34,451 nucleotides of DNA, from the NCBI GenBank assembly GCA_026708085.1, contig JAPOVP010000105.1:1-34451 (forward strand), written 5' to 3'. The translations under genes were made by a program, and so were the position numbers. Under the pieces are notes generated by a model, which did no database searches, was not told the origin of the DNA, and was given only the letters and a program-made list of their open reading frames with translations. Origin of the DNA: Caldilineaceae bacterium (GTDB lineage: Bacteria > Chloroflexota > Anaerolineae > Caldilineales > Caldilineaceae). Below are positions 25,881 to 34,451 of the stretch, piece by piece. Positions within the stretch are counted from its first letter, which is position 1. Each line of letters begins with the position of its first letter.

Positions 25881-26026
25881 TTAGGCGACGACGGTTGCGA
25901 CAGCTATGATGGCATCCCAGCGTTGCTCGGCGAAGGCGTGGTAACGGCAGAGGGCGATGGGGAGGGGTGGTCAGATCGTCGCTGGGGGATGACGAGGAAG
26001 GGCCAGAGGAATGCGTTCCAGGACCA
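25881..26026 (-). pseudogene. decayed MalG-type ABC permease fragment
   Basis: On the minus strand the DNA encodes WSWNAFLWPFLVI, the conserved helix following the EAA loop of MalG/UgpE-type permeases. After at least one frame change it encodes IALCRYHAFAEQRWDAIIAVATVVA, and then a stop. Normal proteins continue here with further residues ending in a final helix, so the fragment is both frameshifted and truncated. Upstream of 26026 I could not follow the homology. It is probably a relic of an importer operon lost from this site. Confidence 0.55.
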
Positions 26027-26658
26027 ATAGTTCTATTTGGCGTATTTCGGGCTGATAGTCAGTAGAGTGTCTTCTGCACGGGCAATTGGTGGTGGAGTGG
26101 CTGGTATAGTGGGAGGTGTGGTAAAGGTGCCGCCTCACGAGACGTAACTTGCCTCGATTTTGCAGGCAGTTGGTTCTAATGTCGGTCTGGAAGTGGGATC
26201 GGGGAGGCCATGATAGCCAAGTGAGTTTCGGTTTGATCCAGGATATGGGTCTTCATAGTGAGTGGGGATGGAGAAGGCAAGGTGATCTCTGGGGGGGGTG
26301 AGGGTAGATGGGGGTGGGAATAGTTGGGCGAGATTGTCGTACGGGATATGTCAGGGAGTAGACGCGGGACGCTATGTGAGAGACGTCGTTTTGTAGGTCA
26401 GAACTGCGGCTGGCAAACCGCTGCTATAAGCATCAGCGATTGGTTTGGCATGGCCAAGCTATTCTATCACGGGTCTACCCAAAAAACACTGGGCATTGGC
26501 GAAACGCCGCAGGAGTCACATCACACTTTGGAACATGAAATAATCTGCTGATTCTAAGAAAATATGATACTGTTCATTCTTGCAATCGGCGAGACACAAG
26601 GCGACTTCCCAACTCGTATTCATCAATTGGGTAGTCGCGACCAAGCAGAGGAAGTCGC
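26027..26658. other. gene-poor gap before the defence island
   Basis: No convincing gene is visible on either strand. The base composition shifts here from G-rich (26027-26340) to AT-richer (after about 26430), which marks the left edge of the island that follows. A short open frame near 26450-26551 gives a 33-residue peptide with no recognisable features and is not called. Confidence 0.5.
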
Positions 26659-27648
26659 ATGCATACACACGATCTGTATTCAATACGGCAGAAACAGAGC
26701 CGGTGCGAAGGACCCGAAGTATACCAATACGAAACGATCCCCAAAGAATTGCGGATTCAGATTATCCGTATCCTGAATGATGTCTTCCAAATTGCTCACT
26801 ACGGCGACAACGTCGGCGAGTACTACAAAACGCGAGATGAGGCGTTTGAGTGGATACACGAGGACATTCACGAGAGATTGAGTGACGAATACGGCTTATT
26901 CAGATTGGATAACAGTTCCAGAGACGCTGCTGAGGCTGTCCGAAACTTCCTTTTGCGGACACCGGATACAGACAGAGCAGTTGATGTCATTGAGATTGCC
27001 TTCAATCATATTGAACACTATATTGACAGCTCTGTCCCTCAAAGCAATTCGCATGCACATACTGAACGCAAAATCTCACCAGATGATGCGATAGACAAAT
27101 TGAATCGCAGGTTCCACGAGCACGGCGTAGGGTTTCAGTACGAATCCGGCCAGATAATTCGCGTTGATTCGCAGTTTATTCACCCCGAAGTTGTACGCTC
27201 TGCATTGAACATCCTTTCAGACCCAATGTACGAAGGCGCAAATCAGGAATTTCTGAAAGCACATGAACATTATCGAAATGGCCAAACCAAGGAATGCCTG
27301 ACTTACTGCCTAAACGCGTTTGAAAGTTGCATGAAAATAATCTGCAAAAAAAGAGGTTGGAGCTTCGCCGAGGGGGATACCGCCAAACGATTGATCACGA
27401 TAGTGTTTAAAAATAGGTTGATTCCATGCTACATGCAGACACACTTTTCGAGCCTAAGGAATACGTTAGAATCTGGTGTTCCCACATTGCGAAACAAGCT
27501 GTCGGGGCATGGTCAGGGCCCGGAGGAAATTGAGGTGCCCGATTCGATTGCCGCATACGCGCTCCATCTAACGGCTTCGAACATTCTCTTGCTGGCGAGA
27601 AGGGACAGGGAAATACAGAGCGAAGCCGGCACAAACCAAGGAGAGTGA
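26659..27648 (+). CDS. AbiJ-like abortive-infection protein with HEPN motif (STM4504/CBY_0614 family)
   Basis: A 329-residue soluble protein. The N-terminus follows the STM4504/CBY_0614 and AbiJ_NTD4 pattern: LYSIRQKQ, then GPEVYQYETIPKELRIQIIRI (residues 18-38). The C-terminal 130 residues form a helical domain with EHYRNGQTKECLTYCLNAFESCMK. It ends in RNKLSGH (Arg278 to His284), an R-x5-H HEPN ribonuclease motif. In this class the protein is thought to cause abortive infection by RNA cleavage when a phage infects; this is family knowledge, not shown here. GAGGAAG lies just before the ATG. It opens an AT-richer island with type III restriction-modification genes. Confidence 0.78.
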   Translation: MHTHDLYSIRQKQSRCEGPEVYQYETIPKELRIQIIRILNDVFQIAHYGDNVGEYYKTRDEAFEWIHEDIHERLSDEYGLFRLDNSSRDAAEAVRNFLLRTPDTDRAVDVIEIAFNHIEHYIDSSVPQSNSHAHTERKISPDDAIDKLNRRFHEHGVGFQYESGQIIRVDSQFIHPEVVRSALNILSDPMYEGANQEFLKAHEHYRNGQTKECLTYCLNAFESCMKIICKKRGWSFAEGDTAKRLITIVFKNRLIPCYMQTHFSSLRNTLESGVPTLRNKLSGHGQGPEEIEVPDSIAAYALHLTASNILLLARRDREIQSEAGTNQGE

Positions 27649-27755
27649 ATTGGTTTGTCAGAGCCTTGTATAACAGCTTGCAGTGCACTCCAGTCGTACA
27701 CGGCTGAGAATCAAACACCTAAGTTCATTTGTAATGGTCAACGGAAGAAATACAA

Positions 27756-28550
27756 ATGCGCAAGCCGATTACAACCGTAGGGATAGGTTTCTTTGCCACC
27801 TATGTAGGGAGAGACGCGGCGGTTAGAATCTTAGGACCAACCGCTGACTACCTAGGCGTCGAACTCATAGAGTTCACGATACGGCGCGTAAAAGACTTAG
27901 GCAGAATATTCGCAAACACCGAAAGGAAGCTAGGCGTCCAATTTGATGATCTAGACAAAGAGTCTCCGGAAGTTCTCTAGACGATAATCAATGAAGGCTC
28001 GTACTCTACCGATGAGATTACCATTGAATATTTCGGTGGCGTCTTAAAGTCCTAAAAGGCTGTGAGCAAACGTGACGATAGAGGAGCGCGTATAGCAAAA
28101 ACAGTCGATAGCATGTCTTCATACCAATTGCGGGCACGCCAGCTGATCTATTCTGCGACGTCTGAGTTGTTTTCTGATGGAACGAATGGCTTCTATATCG
28201 CTGAATACCGGGCCAACGTGCAGCTATTCCTGCCACATCAAGTCTATGTTATTGCAATGGATTTTACTAGACGGGAAAGGGACAATCTTCAAATGCTCCA
28301 TCACTTCCTCGATGGTCTCAGTGCAGACGGACTCATTCGAAGCGAATGGGAATTTGGAAAACCGGAGGTGTTAAGAACACTTCGCGATAATGTTCCTGGA
28401 GGAGGGCCTGTATACTCGCCCTCCCTGAAGGGAGTTGAGTCACTCTTGTGCGGGCCTTTGGATATGGCGACAAAGAATTCAACTTTTCGCTTACCCGGGG
28501 TTTCTCGCTTTGAATCAAGGAAATTTCCAATTGAGTTCCAATGGTCGTAG
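27756..28550 (+). pseudogene. Abi-alpha (DUF4393) gene interrupted by two in-frame stops
   Basis: One frame runs from ATG 27756 to the stop at 28548-28550, 264 codons long, broken only by TAG at 27978-27980 (codon 75) and TAA at 28053-28055 (codon 100). Segments before, between and after the stops fit DUF4393 in order: RILGPTADYLGVELIEF and ERKLGVQFDDLDKESPEVL, then IINEGSYSTDEITIEYFGGVL, then RDDRGARIAKTVDSMSSYQLRAR and a C-terminal half. Each stop could result from one base change (an AAG codon to TAG, a TCA-type codon to TAA). No indels are present, so inactivation looks recent. Translation could restart at GTG 28062, but this would lack the conserved N-terminal part. Stop readthrough is the less likely alternative. 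The family is linked to phage abortive infection. Confidence 0.72.
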
Positions 28551-28611
28551 TAACCCAATACATAGAAAACAAATCCCGCTGGATTCCTTCGCAACCAAAT
28601 GAGAATTTGCC

Positions 28612-30591
28612 ATGTCAAGCCGCTTTCACGACAAACTGACTGAACTACTCAAATCCGACTCACGTTTCATTGACGACGAAGGCGAGCTTGTCACAACTGC
28701 CGTGGAGAGTCGTGCTTGGCAGACAGACCTTGACTTGGTGAGGCTGCTACTCGCCGATACCGACATCAAGGCCAAGTTCTTTGACGAGATTGACGGGCAT
28801 TGGGTCTTCAATATCAACACTTTCATCGAATATATCTCCAACAAGAACTTTCTCGACAATTCCTTCACACGCTTTCGGAACCGGATTGGCCTGAACATCG
28901 ATGGTAAGTTTCTGCGCGAAAGGGGTGAGGTCTCTTTTGTCTGGCCTTACAAAGACTGCGTTCTGGAAGGAGGCCAGAGAAAGGAGGAGGAGAAGCGCAA
29001 AGAAGTATTCTTCAACGAGATTCTTGCACAAGATGAAATCGACCGCATGTTTGACCCCAAAGTTCTCACCAATTGGATGCGCTATACGGTAGACGGTGAA
29101 CAAGATGTGAAGGAACTCAGGCGGGATACGGAAGGGACAATCCGAGAAAACTTGCTGATCATGGGTAACAACCTCTTAGCATTGCACACGCTCAAACAAC
29201 AGTTCAGGGGCAAGGTCAAGCTGATTTACATTGACCCACCCTATAATACAGAAAGTGATTCATTTCGATACAATGACAATTTTACCCATTCTACTTGGCT
29301 AACATTTATGAAGAATAGGTTGGACGCAGCGAAAGAAATGCTTAAGCCAGATGGTTATATACTGACTCAGATTGATAACCGGGAACTTGCTTATCTAAAA
29401 TGTCTCCTTGACGATGTCTTTGGGAATTCCAACTATCGGAATGGCATTATTGTGAAGAAAGGACAGAAGAGTCTTCAAAAGCAATTCAATTTCATAGACA
29501 GATTAAATTCCGGTTACGATACAATTCTCTTCTACAGCAGGGAAAGTCAGATTAGAATCCCTAATCTTTTCAAGACTTTGAAGGGAGGCCGTGAAAGTTC
29601 ATGGAACGATCACTGGCGTGGTACCGACCGACCAACTATGCGATATGAGCTTTTTGGCAAAAGACCTACAACAGGTCAGTGGCGGTGGAAGGAGAAACGG
29701 ACTCGAGACGCTGTCCAAAATTACATCACCTTAGTCCAATATATCAAGGCGCATGGTATAGCCGAAGAAAACATCACCGATTCAGCTATAGATGACTACT
29801 ATCACAAGTATATTCAGGAATGTAGCATTTTGAACTATAGGGACTTCGAGTTGATCAGGTTGAGCAGAACCGGGAAACCTGAACACTACATTCCTGCAAC
29901 TGACGAAATCCTTTTGAGCGAGAATTGGCTAGATCTCAGCATCGCCGGTCGTCAGTCAGGATTTGAACATGAGAAAAATGAGGAGATCTTGAGTCGAATA
30001 ATTGAGTGGCTCACGGAAAGTGGCGACATTGTCCTCGACTTCTTTGCTGGCTCAGGAACAACGGCAGCAGTCGCTCACAAGCTGAATCGCCAATGGATCA
30101 CAATCGAACAGATGGAATATGTGGAGTCCACCACGATAGAACGACTAAAGGGAGTTGTAGGCAAAAGGGAGGAAGGGTCAATCGCATTCGACACTGGTGG
30201 CGTCTCTGGGTCCTTCAACTGGCTGGGAGGCGGTGATTTCCTGAAATTGGAACTCATGAAATATAACCAGATTTACGTCGACAGAATTCAGGTTGCGCAG
30301 TCTTCAGAAGAGCTAGTGGCGCTGTGGAAAGACATTGCCGAAAATTCCTTTCTCAACTGGTACGTCAACCCAACAACGCCGGGCGATGCGGTACATGACT
30401 TTATCGCTGTCGGTCAGAGCGCGAACGGGCTTAGCAAGCAGAAAAAGTGTCTCATGGACCTGTTGAACAATAACCAACTCTACGTCAACCTTTCAGAGAT
30501 AGACGACGAGGATTTTTCTGTCAGCGAGAAAGATAGGACGCTCAACGATCAGTTTTACCGAAATCGTGGTGAATCCGGAGGAAACTTATAG
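28612..30591 (+). CDS. mod: type III restriction-modification system methyltransferase (Mod)
   Basis: A 659-residue beta-class DNA N6-adenine methyltransferase that recognises the target and modifies one strand. Motif IV is DPPYNT (residues 208-213) in LIYIDPPYNTESDSF, and motif I is DFFAGSGTT (476-484). The order IV then I defines the beta class used by type III systems. The region between them (about 330-450) is the variable target-recognition part, with WNDHWRGTDRPTMRYELFG and NWLDLSIAG. The N-terminal 200 residues are typical of Mod subunits. Its TAG stop shares one base with the GTG start of the restriction gene. The reading frame is intact, so DNA may be methylated although the partner is broken. 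Confidence 0.93.
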   Translation: MSSRFHDKLTELLKSDSRFIDDEGELVTTAVESRAWQTDLDLVRLLLADTDIKAKFFDEIDGHWVFNINTFIEYISNKNFLDNSFTRFRNRIGLNIDGKFLRERGEVSFVWPYKDCVLEGGQRKEEEKRKEVFFNEILAQDEIDRMFDPKVLTNWMRYTVDGEQDVKELRRDTEGTIRENLLIMGNNLLALHTLKQQFRGKVKLIYIDPPYNTESDSFRYNDNFTHSTWLTFMKNRLDAAKEMLKPDGYILTQIDNRELAYLKCLLDDVFGNSNYRNGIIVKKGQKSLQKQFNFIDRLNSGYDTILFYSRESQIRIPNLFKTLKGGRESSWNDHWRGTDRPTMRYELFGKRPTTGQWRWKEKRTRDAVQNYITLVQYIKAHGIAEENITDSAIDDYYHKYIQECSILNYRDFELIRLSRTGKPEHYIPATDEILLSENWLDLSIAGRQSGFEHEKNEEILSRIIEWLTESGDIVLDFFAGSGTTAAVAHKLNRQWITIEQMEYVESTTIERLKGVVGKREEGSIAFDTGGVSGSFNWLGGGDFLKLELMKYNQIYVDRIQVAQSSEELVALWKDIAENSFLNWYVNPTTPGDAVHDFIAVGQSANGLSKQKKCLMDLLNNNQLYVNLSEIDDEDFSVSEKDRTLNDQFYRNRGESGGNL

Positions 30592-33220
30592 TGACAAAAA
30601 GGTTCTTGTATGAGGAGCTTGACTCTTTCTTCTTATACGGAGGCCCGCAAAAGGAAATCCCTGCCTATCTCAAAGAGAACCTAAACCCTGAATTTGAACT
30701 GCGCCCCTATCAGGAAAGGGCCTTTGCTCGCTTCTTCCACTACTATGAGAATGAACTTCCGGGCAAAGTACGACCGATTCATCTCCTGTTTAACATGGCG
30801 ACCGGTAGCGGCAAGACCCTGATCATGGCGGGCTCATCCTTTACCTCTACGAAATGGGCTACCGTAACTTTCTTTTCTTCGTCAACTCCACAAACATTAT
30901 TGCCAAAACCAGGGACAATTTTCTTAATCCCGGGTCATCCAAGTATCTTTTCAACGAACCCATCCGTTTCGGTGCCAGTCCCGTTTCCGTGTCGTCAGTC
31001 GATAACTTTGAAGGTGCCAACACAGACGATATAAACATCTGTTTCACAACCATCCAGAAACTGCATTCTGACCTGAGAAACGTCAAAGAGAACGCGTTGA
31101 CTTTAGAGGACTTCGAGGAAAAGAAAATCGTCCTGCTGGCCGATGAGGCGCACCATATGAACGTCAGCACAAAGACGCAGCAGGAACTTTATCATAGCTG
31201 GGAAGACACCGTAGAGGGCATCTTCCGGCTGAGTGAAGACAATTTACTCTTGGAGTTTACCGCTACTCTAGAGTACACCAACCCGAACGTTGTCGAAAAG
31301 TACCGCGACAAGACATTGTACCGCTACGATCTACGCCAGTTCCGCAATGACGGCTATTCAAAAGATGTCTATTTGGTTCGAGCAGACTTTGAGGAGACAG
31401 ACCGTATCATCCAGGCGCTAATTCTCAGTCAGTACAAACAGGAAGTGGCGGCCAAATATCAGATCAACCTCAAACCGGTTGTCCTCTTCAAGGCTCAGAA
31501 TAGGATTGAGCAATCCAAGCAGAACAAAAGCGCTTTCCACAGAATCATCGAAAACCTAACGGCAGATGACATTCTGCGGATCCAAGCAAAATCAGACTTA
31601 CAGGTCGTGGAACGCGCGTTCACATTTTTCGCTGAGAACGGAATCACGCCCGTTCAACTGACGGAGAGGTTGCGCAGGGAATTTGACGAGAGCCGTTGCA
31701 TCTCTGTGAACCAAGAAAGGGAAAAGGAAAATCAACAGATACTGCTCAACACCCTCGAAGACAGGAACAACCGAATCCGCGCCATCTTCGCCGTACACAA
31801 ACTGAATGAGGGCTGGGACGTTCTAAATCTGTTTGACATCGTGCGTTGCTATACTACTCGTGACGCTAAAGGAAATAAGCCCGGAAAAACTACCATTGCT
31901 GAAGCACAATTGATCGGACGCGGAGCACGCTACTTCCCCTTTACAACAGTTGATTATCCAGACCGTTACAAACGAAAACTCGACAAAAACCTGACCGCTG
32001 AATTGCGCGTGCTGGAGGAACTCCACTACCATAGCATTGACAACCCCCGCTATATTTCCGAGTTGCGCACAGCCCTGATCGATGAAGGAATGATGGATGA
32101 AAACGAAGTTCAGAAAACTCTTTCGCTAAAGGATTCATTCAAGGAAACCGAATTCTACAAGCACGGACTTATCTATCTTAATGAGCGGGTTCGAAACAGG
32201 AACGAACATGTCCTGTCGTTTGCCGACATGGGCGTATCTTCGAAGAATTACGAGCATAGGCTGGCAACAGGCAGAGGCTTGGCTGAGGCCCTTCTCCTAG
32301 GTAATAGCAATGTCACCATCCTCCCTGAGGCGGGCCGCAAAGATGTCCCTGTCAGAGAAATTCCCGTCCATATCGTCATGAACGCACTTGCCCGCAACTC
32401 CTTTTTCAGTTTCATATCCTTGAAGACCTACTTTCCGCATATTCATTCCCTTCGTGAGTTTATCGAAAGAGATGACTATCTCGGTGGGCTAGCCATCACA
32501 TTCCATGGTGAAGCAAATGCTCTCATGGTTTTATCCAACGAAGCATTGCTCGGCGGGATGGACGGCCTACTTGGACGGATCGAATCTGAACTGCGCGAAA
32601 ACACTGCAGAGTACAGAGGAACAGACAATTTCAAACCAAACAACATTCGCGGTATCTTCACGGATAAGACTCTGAAACTGACCGAAGGCAGCGAAAGAGT
32701 GGATGGGGACCTACAGTTTGTTGAAAGCAGGGATTGGTATGTCTTTCAGGCAAACTATGGTACCAGCGAGGAAAAGGCATTTGTTCGGATGCTGGAACGC
32801 CAGATGGACTGGTTGAAAAAAAGATATGATGGTATCTATCTGGCGCGTAACGAAAGACATTTCAAAATATACAATTTTGACGATGGCCAAGCGTTTGAGC
32901 CAGACTTTGTTCTGTTCCTTTGCGACAAGAACGGAAATATGCTCACGTACCAGATGTTTGTTGAGCCGAAGGGAAAGCATCTGCAAGCGCAAGATAGATG
33001 GAAAGAGGAGTTCCTAAAGAATGTAACACAGAGATTGGAAGGAAGAATCTTGGAATTCAAGACGCAGAGCTTGAAGCAGACACATAAGTTGATCGGCGTG
33101 CCCTTCTACAATAATGAAGACGAAAATATTTTCAGAGAGACTTTACAAGAAGTGATAGACAGCCAAGACTTCACTCAGCATGAGTCATTTTCATCAAAGT
33201 GGACCGACTCCGAGTTGTAG
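30591..33220 (+). pseudogene. res: type III restriction endonuclease subunit (Res), frameshifted
   Basis: The gene starts at GTG 30591, overlapping the Mod stop by one base, with GGAGG about eight bases upstream. The first frame gives about 81 residues with Walker A ATGSGKT (70-76). Near 30831-30835 the coding continues one frame over: LILYLYEMGYRNFLFFVNSTN. This is as expected if one base is missing in GCGGGCTCATC. The second frame runs to 33220 and carries the DEAH box (LLADEAHHM), TAT, QLIGRGAR (motif VI) and a PD-(D/E)XK-type nuclease with EPDFVLF and VEPKGK. Restored, the product would be about 876 residues, normal for Res. No slippery heptamer is present. An assembly error is the main alternative. 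The second piece alone lacks Walker A and should not cut DNA. Confidence 0.85.
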
Positions 33221-33227
33221 AGACCTT

Positions 33228-33467
33228 ATGATGCCTGACCACACCAATTGGAACGAACCGCTGGTCGAACAGACTGTGACTTACCACATTGAGATCGATG
33301 GGCGGCTTGTGTTGATTGAGAACGTGCCGGCGAGGGTGAATGTTGAGACGGGGGAGCGATATTGTTCGCCGGAGACGGTTGAGCGTTTGCAGCAGGCGGT
33401 GTGGGGACGGTGCCGGCCCGTTCGCACGATTGAGACGCCGGTGTATGAGTATGGCGCGCTGGCCTGA
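33228..33467 (+). CDS. YgiT-type antitoxin-like protein without zinc-binding cysteines
   Basis: A 79-residue protein starting at ATG 33228 (or 33231), eight bases after the Res stop. It contains the family block IENVPARVNVETGERYCSPETVERLQQAVW (about residues 30-59) and ends VETPVYEYGALA-like (here TIETPVYEYGALA). In YgiT-type proteins this block follows or contains CxxC pairs that bind zinc. Here the expected cysteines are replaced (VNVETGERYC keeps only one). Relatives of this kind, common in Chloroflexota and cyanobacteria by my recollection, are often paired with small toxins (DUF4258), none of which is visible nearby. It could be an orphan antitoxin. Confidence 0.7.
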   Translation: MMPDHTNWNEPLVEQTVTYHIEIDGRLVLIENVPARVNVETGERYCSPETVERLQQAVWGRCRPVRTIETPVYEYGALA

Positions 33468-33520
33468 AATTGGAATCTGCCTTCAGTTCGTTTTGCGAGA
33501 AAGTGTGGGAGGGAAACACC

Positions 33521-34288
33521 ATGACCACGAATCAACTCGCGCTAAGTAAGGATGAGGTCCGGCAGTATCATGAGCAGGGGTGGCTGGGGCCGTATGCGTT
33601 GATCTCGGAGGGGGAGATGGCGGGGGTGCGGCAGAGGATTGATGATGAGATTCTGGAGGTGGGGAAGGCGGCGAGGCTGGCGGAGAGGGAGTATTTTCAT
33701 AACCGGCATCTGGATAACCGCTGTGTTTATGAGCTGCTGAGTCATCCGAATCTGGTGGAGAGGGCGGCGGGGCTGCTGGGGCCGCATCTGGTGCTGTGGC
33801 GGACAAATTTTCAGATTAAGGCGCCGCTGAGTGAGCAGGAGGAATGGGATACGGAGGTGCCGTGGCACCAGGATTGCGCGTATTATCAGCCTTCGCCGAA
33901 TGTGATTCTGTCGGCGTGGATCGCGGTGGATGAGGCGACGAAAGCGAACGGTTGTATGCAGGTGCTGCCAGGGAGCCATAAACGGCTGTATCCGCACATC
34001 GAAGACCCGGACGCGGAGATGTTCAGCAGAGAGGTGGACCCGTCAACGTTCGATGCGAGCGATGCGGTGGATCTGGAGCTGAAGCCGGGTGAGTTTATCT
34101 TCTTTAATGAGAGTACGCTGCACTATTCGCCGCCAAACAAGTCGGAGACGCGGCGCTTTGGGATTACGCCGCGGCTGACGGTGCCTTTTGTGGATGTGGG
34201 CAGGCGCGAGGAGATTGATGTGCTGATGGTGAAGGGCGAGGACTATATGGGGTTCTATAATGTGGTGGAGCCGCCGGGGAGTTTCTAG
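33521..34288 (+). CDS. phytanoyl-CoA dioxygenase family Fe(II)/2-oxoglutarate oxygenase
   Basis: A 255-residue oxygenase of the PhyH family, second in this window but not closely similar to the first. The ATG at 33521 has GGGAGGG just upstream and gives the usual family start (LSKDEVRQYHEQGWLGPY). The metal triad is His116 and Asp118 in VPWHQDCAYY and His201 in NESTLHYSPPNKSETRR. Arg211/Arg212 would bind 2-oxoglutarate. The block GCMQVLPGSHK (144-154) is typical. The substrate is unknown. Codons return to G-ending types, which marks the end of the AT-richer island. The remaining bases to the window end show nothing that I can support. Confidence 0.88.
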   Translation: MTTNQLALSKDEVRQYHEQGWLGPYALISEGEMAGVRQRIDDEILEVGKAARLAEREYFHNRHLDNRCVYELLSHPNLVERAAGLLGPHLVLWRTNFQIKAPLSEQEEWDTEVPWHQDCAYYQPSPNVILSAWIAVDEATKANGCMQVLPGSHKRLYPHIEDPDAEMFSREVDPSTFDASDAVDLELKPGEFIFFNESTLHYSPPNKSETRRFGITPRLTVPFVDVGRREEIDVLMVKGEDYMGFYNVVEPPGSF

Positions 34289-34451
34289 TATTTAGGTAAC
34301 TGCTAAGTCATGTTCTGTGTGTGCTGTATGCGGTCTGTCTGGGGGAATGTACCGCGAGTATTTCTGTAGTGGGCTTGCGATGGTCATAGCGGTGAACGTT
34401 GGGTATGTATGGGAGTTGCCTCGCCTGTCTTGCCTGCGCTGGCACATACTC

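Noticed and set aside
26324..26551. 75-codon open frame before the AbiJ-like gene
   Set aside because: It spans the composition shift, has no ribosome site and shows no recognisable features.
27744..28062. The 74-codon and 162-codon pieces as two independent genes
   Set aside because: Both lie in the same frame and the 25 codons between them also fit the DUF4393 family, so a single interrupted gene explains all of it.
30815..30850. Programmed -1 frameshift in res
   Set aside because: No XXXYYYZ slippery heptamer, stem-loop or internal ribosome-like site was found at the frame change. A plain deletion or assembly error is simpler.
28612..33220. Phase-variable switching of mod or res
   Set aside because: No long homopolymer or short tandem repeat lies in either gene; the frame change in res lies in a run of only three Gs.

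Overview
The window looks like a chromosomal segment of a GC-rich, filamentous-type Chloroflexota bacterium, most plausibly Anaerolineae/Caldilineae. This is inferred from several signs: Tat-type lipoprotein binding proteins of ABC importers, numerous importers without their own ATPase, GxxExxY and YgiT-type small proteins, phytanoyl-CoA dioxygenase-like enzymes, and a strong G/C third-position bias in most genes. No rRNA, tRNA or CRISPR array was seen, so the taxonomic call is only inference.

Layout. (1) 1-8.0 kb, plus strand: a carbohydrate-type ABC importer (binding lipoprotein, then two permeases) behind a near-consensus sigma70 promoter, ending in a divergent GroEL-like gene just 3 bases after the second permease. 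The two permease genes are separated by a twin-Cache lipoprotein gene that is flanked on both sides by copies of a CGCGAAG-rich repeat. The same repeat flanks a GxxExxY (PD-(D/E)XK-fold) gene just downstream. A short remnant of a second chaperonin C-terminus follows. (2) 8.0-22.5 kb, minus strand throughout: read in the direction of transcription, a GH172/DUF2961 gene with its own terminator; a second carbohydrate importer (binding protein and two permeases); a phytanoyl-CoA dioxygenase-like enzyme; a complete Opp/Dpp-type importer (binding protein, two permeases, two ATPases); a TIM-barrel glycoside-hydrolase-like protein; and an unrecognised 204-residue protein. This reads as an uptake-and-breakdown locus for an unknown carbohydrate or glycoconjugate.

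(3) 22.8-26.0 kb: two paralogous six-helix-type membrane proteins, each behind the same conserved promoter, flank a HicA-HicB toxin-antitoxin pair. A decayed ABC permease fragment follows. (4) 26.6-33.2 kb, plus strand and visibly AT-richer: a defence island with an AbiJ-like HEPN protein, an Abi-alpha (DUF4393) gene broken by two in-frame stops, and a type III restriction-modification pair in which Mod is intact but Res carries a single-base frameshift. (5) 33.2-34.3 kb, GC-rich again: a zinc-finger-less YgiT-type antitoxin-like gene and a second phytanoyl-CoA dioxygenase-like gene.

The most unusual items are the chaperonin-like gene inside a sugar-importer operon, with Arg in place of the catalytic Asp398 of GroEL; the repeat-bracketed Cache and GxxExxY genes; and a defence island in which two genes appear recently inactivated by point mutations.
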